Shown here: positions 58,335-64,000 of the stretch, piece after piece
Layout of the letters: the number at the start of each line of letters is the position of its first letter
Numbering within the stretch: position 1 is the first letter of the stretch
Assembly: GCF_051549785.1 (NCBI RefSeq)
Contig: NZ_CP189974.1
Location: 1,550,001 to 1,614,000, forward strand
Source: Caldatribacterium sp051549785
GTDB taxonomy: Bacteria > Atribacterota > Atribacteria > Atribacterales > Caldatribacteriaceae
DNA length: 64,000 bases
Reading direction: 5' to 3'
The notes under the pieces: generated by a model
The model's input: only the letters and a program-made list of their open reading frames with translations
Database searches by the model: none
Told to the model about the DNA's origin: nothing
Position numbers and translations under genes: made by a program

Positions 58335-59573
58335 TTGGAACTGGTTTTCGGGATGAAAGATGTGTATCCCTGGGAGGCAAAGGTTCGCAGAGGCATCGAA
58401 GCCCGGCTCAGAACACTCTTTGAACGATGGGGATACGTTGAAGTAGAACCCCCAACCCTCGAGTACTATACCACCTTCGAGAAAACGATGAGTGAGGAAA
58501 TGAAAGAGCGAATCTTCAAGTTCCTCAACCGCGATGGGAAGCTCGTGTGCCTTCGCCCCGAGTTCACCACCTCGGTAGCCCGGATGTTCGCCCAGGGGAA
58601 CGCTCTTCCTCTGCCCCTTCGGGTCTACTATAGCGGGAAGGTCTTCCGCTACCCCTCCTCGCCCTTCCGCACAGAAAGCGAGTTCACCCAGGTCGGCCTT
58701 GAACACATCGGCCAGAGTGGCTCCGCCCAGGATGCCGAAATCATTACTCTGGCCGTTCTGGCACTGCGGGAAACGGGAATACGGAGCTTTGAGGTGGATA
58801 TCGGTCATGCCGGCATCTTCCGGGGAATTCTCGAGGTTCTGCCCCTTGAGAGCGAAGAAAAGGAGGAAGTGCGGATCGCCCTGAAAAAGCGGGACTTTGT
58901 TGCCCTGCAGACCCTCTGTTCCCGAAAACCTCTTCCCTCGTCTCTTCCACCATTCCTCCTGCAACTCCCCTTCTTGCGGGGGAAGAGGGACCTCCTCGAG
59001 AGGTTCTCCTCATTCTCTTCAGAGAGTGAGGAATGGCAGAGGGCTGTCCGGGACCTTTCGAAAACCTGGGAAATCCTTGAGGATTTCGGCGTGACCGAGC
59101 ACCTCTCCATCAATCTTGGGCTTGTGCGGGACTTCGACTACTACACCGGGGTGGTCTTCGAGGGGTTCTCTCCTGGCGTGGGGTATCCCCTCCTTGCGGG
59201 AGGAAGATATGATGAGCTCTTCCGGGTTTTCGGAAGGGACGTCCCCGCCTGTGGTTTTGCCCTTTTCCTCGAGCGGGTTCTGGAGGCTCTCCAGAAGGAG
59301 ACTCCCTGGCAAGAAGGGGATAGCGCCACTCCTTCTGTCCTCTTCTACCCACCGCGCCTTCGAAAGAGAGCCTTTGAGCTAGCTGAAAAACTGCGGTCCC
59401 GGGGGATTCCTCTGGTGATGGAAGAACACGACAAGGAGACAATGCTCCTTTTGACTTCCCAGGGTTCCTTAATCCTTGAGGACCTTGATGAGCAGGCTGT
59501 GGAAAATCTCCTTACAAGGAGGACGTATGAAGAGGCTGACCCTTACCCTCCCCACAGGAAGGCTGAAGGATGA
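58335..59573 (+). CDS. hisZ: ATP phosphoribosyltransferase regulatory subunit HisZ
   Basis: HisZ is a histidyl-tRNA-synthetase-like subunit that activates the short HisG and gives histidine feedback. The protein (412 residues) starts GMKDVYPWEAKVRRGIEARL and has class II synthetase motif 2 LRPEFTTSVARMFA and motif 3-type GYPLLAGGRYDELFRVFG. The HisRS anticodon-binding domain is reduced to a short C-terminal piece. TTG 58335 is chosen because GGAG precedes it and the family start lies right after; ATG 58353 would cut into it. It overlaps hisG by 47 bases. Confidence 0.88.
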   Translation: MELVFGMKDVYPWEAKVRRGIEARLRTLFERWGYVEVEPPTLEYYTTFEKTMSEEMKERIFKFLNRDGKLVCLRPEFTTSVARMFAQGNALPLPLRVYYSGKVFRYPSSPFRTESEFTQVGLEHIGQSGSAQDAEIITLAVLALRETGIRSFEVDIGHAGIFRGILEVLPLESEEKEEVRIALKKRDFVALQTLCSRKPLPSSLPPFLLQLPFLRGKRDLLERFSSFSSESEEWQRAVRDLSKTWEILEDFGVTEHLSINLGLVRDFDYYTGVVFEGFSPGVGYPLLAGGRYDELFRVFGRDVPACGFALFLERVLEALQKETPWQEGDSATPSVLFYPPRLRKRAFELAEKLRSRGIPLVMEEHDKETMLLLTSQGSLILEDLDEQAVENLLTRRTYEEADPYPPHRKAEG

Positions 59574-60183
59574 CGTTGTGGAGCTCCTCTCCCGTGCGCT
59601 TTCCCGGCCCCTTGTCCTTCCCTCCCGACAGCTTGTCGTCGATGACCCATCCTTACCCTGGCGCATCATCCTCTCCCACCCCAAGGACGTGGCAACCTAT
59701 GTCGAGCACGGAGCAGCAGATCTTGGTCTTGTCGGGAAAGACATTCTCCTTGAGCGGGAAAACGAGGTATACGAGCTCCTGGACCTGCACATTGGGAAGT
59801 GCGTCATGGTCCTCGCCGGGCCCGAACACCTGACAAGAGAAGCGCTCTTCCGGAGGGAACACCTCTGCATCGCCACGAAATACCCCCACGTCACCCGCCG
59901 GTACCTGCAGGAAAAGGGCCTGAACGCCGATATCGTTGCCCTCTACGGCTCAATCGAGCTTGCTCCTGCCATCGGCATTGCCGACGCTATTGTGGACCTC
60001 GTCTCCACGGGGAAAACCCTGAGGGAAAATCGTCTCCACGTTCTTGAGGAAATCACCCCCATCTCCACCCGTCTTGTGGCTAACCGGGTGAGCATGAAAA
60101 CCAGAACCCTGGAAATTGAGGATTTCGTCAAAACCCTGGAGGGAGTGATCTCCGGTGCGAATCGTCCTGAAACCTCTGAATAA
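59527..60183 (+). CDS. hisG: ATP phosphoribosyltransferase, short form
   Basis: HisG catalyses the first step of histidine synthesis. At 218 residues it lacks the C-terminal regulatory domain, the form that needs HisZ, which is the upstream gene. Typical marks: LTLPTGRLKDDVVELL, VEHGAADLGLVGKDIL, and the PRPP-loop region IADAIVDLVSTGKTLREN. ATG 59527 has AAGGAGGACGT before it. It overlaps hisZ by 47 bases and hisD by 29. Confidence 0.95.
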   Translation: MKRLTLTLPTGRLKDDVVELLSRALSRPLVLPSRQLVVDDPSLPWRIILSHPKDVATYVEHGAADLGLVGKDILLERENEVYELLDLHIGKCVMVLAGPEHLTREALFRREHLCIATKYPHVTRRYLQEKGLNADIVALYGSIELAPAIGIADAIVDLVSTGKTLRENRLHVLEEITPISTRLVANRVSMKTRTLEIEDFVKTLEGVISGANRPETSE

Positions 60184-61474
60184 CCTCGAGGACATTGCAC
60201 AGGATCTTGTGGGAAACCGCCGGAAGCTCTACGAGACCCTGAAGGAAGCGGAAAGCGTGGTTGAAGACATCATTGAAAATGTTAAGGACAGGGGCGATGC
60301 CGCTTTACGGGAGTACACCGAGAGGTTTGATGGCTGTCGCCTCACTACCTTCCGGGTTCCTCCAGAAGACCTCGAGCGTGCGTTCCGGGAAGCCCCGGAG
60401 GAACTGAAGGCAGCCATCGCCTTCGCCGCCCGGAACATCCGCGCTTTCCACGAAGCCCAGAAGATGACCTCCTTTTTCCTGGAACGCCAGTCGTCAATTC
60501 TTGGAGAACTCGTCCGTCCGCTCCGGAGGGTTGCCTGCTACATCCCCGGGGGACGGTTCGCCTATCCGTCTTCTTGCCTCATGACGGTTATCCCGGCACA
60601 GACTGCAGGCGTTCAGGAAATCGCCCTTTTCACTCCCCCGAGGAATGACGGAAGCGTCCACAGGGAGGTTCTTGCGGCTGCCTTCTTCCTTGGCGTACAG
60701 GAGGTGTATCGCGTTGGAGGCGCCCAGGCCATAGCGGCGGCCTGCTTCGGGACCGAGAGCATCCCTCCTGTAGAGAAAATCGTGGGACCGGGGAACATCT
60801 ACGTCACCGCTGCCAAAAAGCGCCTTCAGGGCGTTGTGGGCATTGACAGTCTTGCCGGCCCTTCAGAAGTGGCCATCATTGCCGACCACAGCGCCCCTCC
60901 CGAATGGGTTGCCCTGGACCTCCTCGCCCAGGCCGAGCACGATCCCCTCGCCACGGGCGTACTCTTCTCCCCAAGCGAGGCCCTGCTCCTTGAGGTGAAA
61001 AAGCACCTTGAGCGGGAAATCGCCAACGCCCCCTCACCCTTTGGACGGACGCAACCGCTTTTCCTCTACCAGGTGGAGGACCTGGAGGTTGCCCTCGCGG
61101 CGGTGAACCTCCTTGCCCCCGAACACGTGGAAGTGATGACCGAAGACCCTCTTACCCTCCTTCCGCGCCTTCAGAAAGGAGGAGCGATTTTCCTCGGGCC
61201 GTACGCTCCGGTGGCCCTGGGAGATTATGGGTATGGACCGAATCACGTGCTGCCCACGTGGGGGGCAGCGGCCTTTTCTTCGCCTCTCTCCGTGCGGGAC
61301 TTCTACACCTTTTCTTCCTTCGTCTTTCCCTCTCCCCCCGACCCCACCCTCGAGTACGAAACCTATGCCCACCTTGCTCGCAAGGAAGGCCTCTTCTTCC
61401 ACCGGCGGTCCCTGCTCGCCCGGGTGGGGAAGAAGCTCCTCACGGACATCGAGCGGGAATGGGAGAGGACCTGA
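60155..61474 (+). CDS. hisD: Histidinol dehydrogenase
   Basis: The 439-residue Zn enzyme performs the last two steps of histidine synthesis. Visible are VRPLRRVACYIPGGRFAYPS, RVGGAQAIAAACFGTESIPP, VGPGNIYVTAAK, SLAGPSEVAIIAD, the catalytic ALDLLAQAEHDPLA, and GPNHVLPTWGAA with HVLPT at its Zn site. It starts at GTG 60155 inside the end of hisG. Its stop codon lies in the loop of a 10-base-pair hairpin. Confidence 0.95.
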   Translation: MRIVLKPLNNLEDIAQDLVGNRRKLYETLKEAESVVEDIIENVKDRGDAALREYTERFDGCRLTTFRVPPEDLERAFREAPEELKAAIAFAARNIRAFHEAQKMTSFFLERQSSILGELVRPLRRVACYIPGGRFAYPSSCLMTVIPAQTAGVQEIALFTPPRNDGSVHREVLAAAFFLGVQEVYRVGGAQAIAAACFGTESIPPVEKIVGPGNIYVTAAKKRLQGVVGIDSLAGPSEVAIIADHSAPPEWVALDLLAQAEHDPLATGVLFSPSEALLLEVKKHLEREIANAPSPFGRTQPLFLYQVEDLEVALAAVNLLAPEHVEVMTEDPLTLLPRLQKGGAIFLGPYAPVALGDYGYGPNHVLPTWGAAAFSSPLSVRDFYTFSSFVFPSPPDPTLEYETYAHLARKEGLFFHRRSLLARVGKKLLTDIEREWERT

Positions 61475-61485
61475 GGGTCCTCTCC
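61462..61485. terminator. Bidirectional hairpin between hisD and speE
   Basis: GGAGAGGACC (61462-61471) and GGTCCTCTCC (61476-61485) form ten perfect pairs around TGAG, whose TGA is the hisD stop. It lies directly before the convergent speE stop (61486-61488). There is no T-run, but a strong stem at a convergent junction suggests a shared transcription or mRNA-end signal. Confidence 0.6.
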
Positions 61486-62304
61486 TTACTGGAACATCTC
61501 CTCCAGGAAAACCGGGAGTACAAAAGCCGCCTGGTGAATCCGGGAAGAGTAATACCGGGTCGGAAAGGGCAGGTCCTTCCCGCCCTGGGATGGATCGTAC
61601 TTTTTGGAGGCGATGACGTAGCTCCATACCCCTCCGGGGTACGTGGGGACAAGACCCCAGTACAGGCGGAGGATGGGGAAAACCCCAAGGTGTTTCCAGA
61701 GCTTTTTGACCCGCTCGGCCTCAAAAAAGGGCGGTTCCATCTGGGAAACGAGAATGCCATCAGGGGAAAGGCGGTCGTAGGCTCTCCGGTAAAATTCCTG
61801 AGAAAAGAGGGGTTCAGCAACACCCCGGGGGATGGGATCTGTGGAGTCCATGATGATGACGTCAAAGGTTTCACGGGTTTCAGCAATGTACTCTGCCGCA
61901 TCCCCGATGTAGACCCGTAGACGGGGATCGTCCCACCTGCCAAGCTGAGGGAAGTACTTCTGGCAGAGCTCAATAACCCCCTCGTCGATGTCCACAAGCA
62001 CAACCTCTTCCACGGGATGCTTCAGGACCTCCCGCGCCGCCCCACCATCACCGCCCCCAACGATGAAGACCTTGCGAGGATGGGGATGCGTCACCATGGC
62101 AGGATGGACGAGCATCTCATGGTACATGAATTCGTCTTTCTCTGTGGTCTGCACAATGCCGTCAAGAAGGAGAACTCTCCCGTAGAGGTAGGTGTCGATG
62201 ATGGCGATTTCCTGGAGCTTCGTCCGCCCCACAAAGAGCGTCTCCTTCACCTTGAGAGCCATCTGGTAGTTTTCAATGTAGTTCTGGACGTACCAGAGTT
62301 CCAT
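61486..62304 (-). CDS. speE: Spermidine synthase (polyamine aminopropyltransferase)
   Basis: SpeE transfers an aminopropyl group from decarboxylated SAM to a diamine. The 272-residue protein has GRVLLLDGIVQTTEKDEFMY, the SAM-binding IVGGGDGGAAREVLKH, VDIDEGVIELC, and the catalytic Asp in IIMDSTDPIPRG. The DSTDP form is of the putrescine or agmatine type; thermophiles often use agmatine. ATG 62304 is chosen over the 62337 frame since it gives the usual N-terminus (ELWYVQNY). It overlaps speD by 32 bases. Confidence 0.93.
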   Translation of the reverse strand: MELWYVQNYIENYQMALKVKETLFVGRTKLQEIAIIDTYLYGRVLLLDGIVQTTEKDEFMYHEMLVHPAMVTHPHPRKVFIVGGGDGGAAREVLKHPVEEVVLVDIDEGVIELCQKYFPQLGRWDDPRLRVYIGDAAEYIAETRETFDVIIMDSTDPIPRGVAEPLFSQEFYRRAYDRLSPDGILVSQMEPPFFEAERVKKLWKHLGVFPILRLYWGLVPTYPGGVWSYVIASKKYDPSQGGKDLPFPTRYYSSRIHQAAFVLPVFLEEMFQ

Positions 62305-62662
62305 TCCGCTTGCCCACTCCTCTCTCGAGTTCCACAACCCTCACGTCCTGAGGCACAAAATACCGCTCAATCAAAGGTACACTGGCTTTGGGGTCACAGG
62401 ATGCACCGAGAAAAATATCCAGCGCTGCGTACCCGTACTCCGGCCAGGTATGGATGGCAACGTGAGACTCCGGCATCACCAAAAGTCCGCTCAGACCATA
62501 CGGCTCGAACTGATACACGTGAAGCGCAAGGATTTCCTTCCTGTAGGTGGCGGCAAGATCCCGAAAAAAAGCCTCAACCCGCTTCGCATCATTAAGGAGC
62601 TGGGACCCCACAATCTCCACCAGAAGATGCCGCGCCACCGCCTCTGCATGCAATACCCTCAC
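62273..62662 (-). CDS. speD: S-adenosylmethionine decarboxylase proenzyme
   Basis: SpeD cleaves itself to form a pyruvoyl group and supplies decarboxylated SAM to SpeE. The self-cleavage site is VMPESHVAIHTWPEYG, with Ser66 becoming pyruvoyl; GLSGLLV precedes it and DIFLGASCDPKA carries the active-site Cys. GTG 62662, overlapping the pgeF stop (GTGA), gives a normal 129 residues; TTG 62653 is also possible, and the longer frame to 62722 is rejected because it lies well inside pgeF. Confidence 0.92.
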   Translation of the reverse strand: MRVLHAEAVARHLLVEIVGSQLLNDAKRVEAFFRDLAATYRKEILALHVYQFEPYGLSGLLVMPESHVAIHTWPEYGYAALDIFLGASCDPKASVPLIERYFVPQDVRVVELERGVGKRNGTLVRPELH

Positions 62663-63381
62663 CCCCTTATTCCCGCAACAAGGAGACATCTCGCTGCACT
62701 GCGATCCCGGCGAAAGGAACACAGAAGGTCCCTCTCACAGGACGTGCAGAGCGAGCTCACCTCAAGGTGCTCCCTCAAGAGCCCCCGCGCTAGGAGATCC
62801 CCCACCACAATGCCCTTCAGGTCCACAAAGGTCCTCCCCGCCCGGCGCTCAACAAAGGCTTCGCGCCCCCTTCCCAGAGCTTCAAGGACTTCCTCCCCGA
62901 CCTCAAAGCAACACGGACCGATGGCAGGGCCCACGCCACCCCAGAGCGCAGAGGGCGAAACGGAGAACAGCCTCTCCATCGCCTCCACAACCCGGGTGTG
63001 AATCCCCTGGGCGATTCCCCTCCACCCGGCATGGACTAAAGCCACCACTTCCTGTTCCGGGGCAAAGAGCAAAAGGGGTACGCAGTCGGCGACGAGGATC
63101 CCGAGGTACTGGTTTTTCGCTCCGGCAAGCAGTGCATCGACCATACGGCAAGAAGCATTGTACCACAGTTTCTCCTCGAAAACGAGGAAATCCGCCCCGT
63201 GAACCTGGGAAGGAACAAAAATTGGGCCTATACCGAAAAGCCTTGCAATGGCTTCCCGGCCACTCTCTGTGCAAACATTGTAGGGCGTGCGGCGGGTTAC
63301 AAAGAAATGCTCAAGTTGCGGGAAACAGAGAAGCGATGTGAAACGGAGGACCAGAACACCTCCACGTTCTTCAAGCTGCAT
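62659..63381 (-). CDS. pgeF: Purine nucleoside phosphorylase / peptidoglycan editing factor, YfiH (LACC1) family
   Basis: The 240-residue protein has family motifs: FVPSQVHGADFLV (metal His), LVADCVPLLLFAPEQEVVALVHAGWRG split as Cys and His ligands (ADCVPLL, VHAGWRG), and IGPCCFEVGEEV. These three Zn-binding residues define the YfiH/LACC1 family, reported both as a purine nucleoside phosphorylase and as a factor that keeps L-Ser out of peptidoglycan. It is 6 bases after trpA and overlaps speD by 4. Confidence 0.87.
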   Translation of the reverse strand: MQLEERGGVLVLRFTSLLCFPQLEHFFVTRRTPYNVCTESGREAIARLFGIGPIFVPSQVHGADFLVFEEKLWYNASCRMVDALLAGAKNQYLGILVADCVPLLLFAPEQEVVALVHAGWRGIAQGIHTRVVEAMERLFSVSPSALWGGVGPAIGPCCFEVGEEVLEALGRGREAFVERRAGRTFVDLKGIVVGDLLARGLLREHLEVSSLCTSCERDLLCSFRRDRSAARCLLVAGIRG

Positions 63382-63387
63382 AGGGCG

Positions 63388-64000
63388 TTATGCTGCTCCA
63401 TCCAAGGCACGGCGGTACGACCGCACGAGAGCAGCGAATCCCTCCATCCAGGTTTCTGTGTCTCTGTTACGTATAATGTACTCAAGAAGAGCCGACCCCA
63501 CAATAACCCCATCGGTGTACTCGGCAAGGGTCGCCGCCTGGTGGGGATCGTGAATGCCAAACCCGGGGAGAACAAGCACCGAGGTATGGCTCCGGATACA
63601 GGCGACACGCTCCCTGAGGGCCGAAACATCCACTTCGGTCTTCCCCGTCACCCCTTTCCCCGAAACGAGGTACACAAAGCCCTCGCTTACTTCAGCGATA
63701 CGACGGACCCGTTCAAGAGGAGAGGTCACCGAGGCAAGGAGGATTCGGGAGAGCAACCCCTGGGCTTCTTTGAGGAAATCCCAGGCCTCAAGGGGGAAAT
63801 CGGCGACGATGAGACCTCGAAATCCGACCTTCCGGAAATCGCGGGCGAACCTCCCCACCCCGTACTGGAGCACGATGTTCCCGTAGGTCATGGCAATGAG
63901 GGGGATAGAAAGGCGGATACCGGCCATCACCTCAACGACAAGAGGAGGCGTCACGCCCTGTTTGAGGGCTGCAAAAGACGTTGTCTGAATGACCGGCCCA
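63388..64000 (-). CDS. trpA: Tryptophan synthase alpha chain (5' part beyond window)
   Basis: The alpha chain cleaves indole-3-glycerol phosphate to indole. The frame is open to the window edge, where it reads GPVIQTTSFAALKQG; then IPLIAMTYGNIVLQYGV, GLIVADFPLEA (catalytic Asp region), LLASVTSPLERVRRIAE and the phosphate site DGVIVGSALLEYI. About 204 residues are present out of an expected 260. The trp operon presumably continues off the right edge; pgeF follows after 6 bases. Confidence 0.93.
   Translation of the reverse strand, partial: GPVIQTTSFAALKQGVTPPLVVEVMAGIRLSIPLIAMTYGNIVLQYGVGRFARDFRKVGFRGLIVADFPLEAWDFLKEAQGLLSRILLASVTSPLERVRRIAEVSEGFVYLVSGKGVTGKTEVDVSALRERVACIRSHTSVLVLPGFGIHDPHQAATLAEYTDGVIVGSALLEYIIRNRDTETWMEGFAALVRSYRRALDGAA

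Overview
The window looks like chromosomal DNA from a thermophilic, anaerobic, two-membraned bacterium of a deep branch. A pilus secretin implies an outer membrane. Other pointers are a bacterial V-type (A/V) rotary ATPase with Na+-site residues in its ring subunit, a B12-dependent class II ribonucleotide reductase, a KaiC-like ATPase of a type I recall as confined to thermophiles, SpeD/SpeE polyamine synthesis, moderately high GC and densely overlapping genes. Atribacterota (Caldatribacterium-like) is my best guess, made from gene content only; the 16S gene at 9789-11369 would settle it.

Layout. 1-8752: one minus-strand run, KaiC-like ATPase, HTH protein, four pilin-like proteins, PilM-N-O-P-Q, a lipoprotein, aroK and the start of aroB. 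8838-11525: a broken tyrosine recombinase, tRNA-Ala and a 16S rRNA gene with its processing stem and promoter; no 23S or 5S follows. 11549-13954: secreted nitroreductase, TIM-barrel protein and short-chain dehydrogenase. 14021-19835 (plus): a c-di-GMP-I riboswitch in front of a chemoreceptor, then three overlapping genes (ATP-grasp ligase, opine-type dehydrogenase, GlmS/GlmE-like B12 protein) whose joint pathway I do not recognise. 19832-24045: thrC-thrB-lysC-asd. 24099-30501: lipid-A-disaccharide-synthase-like protein facing an operon of a kinase-nuclease fusion, hpt, hisC, a HAD phosphatase and nrdJ. 30539-34289: beta-propeller protein, thioredoxin-like protein, and larB-larC for the nickel-pincer cofactor. 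34286-39122: a small Cys protein and livK-H-M-G-F. 39162-48438: the nine-gene V-ATPase operon with a phosphoesterase at its end. 48533-49230: an ISLre2-type transposase relic. 49326-56612: flavodoxin, DUF429 protein, purS-Q-L-F, a Gfo/Idh/MocA oxidoreductase and an unknown protein. 56632-58237: tRNA-Leu, a gene-poor gap, tRNA-Arg and purC. 58274-64000: hisZ-hisG-hisD, then speE, speD, pgeF and the 3' part of trpA on the other strand.

Together the genes are mostly anabolic housekeeping: aspartate-family, histidine, shikimate/tryptophan, purine and spermidine synthesis. Around this sit energy coupling (probably Na+), branched-chain amino acid or related uptake, and surface behaviour (type IV pili, c-di-GMP-controlled chemotaxis). 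Most genes overlap their neighbours by 4-20 bases, so translational coupling is the rule. Several starts appear to use rare codons (ATT for pilQ and probably the 56207 gene, CTG for larC), which standard gene callers would miss.
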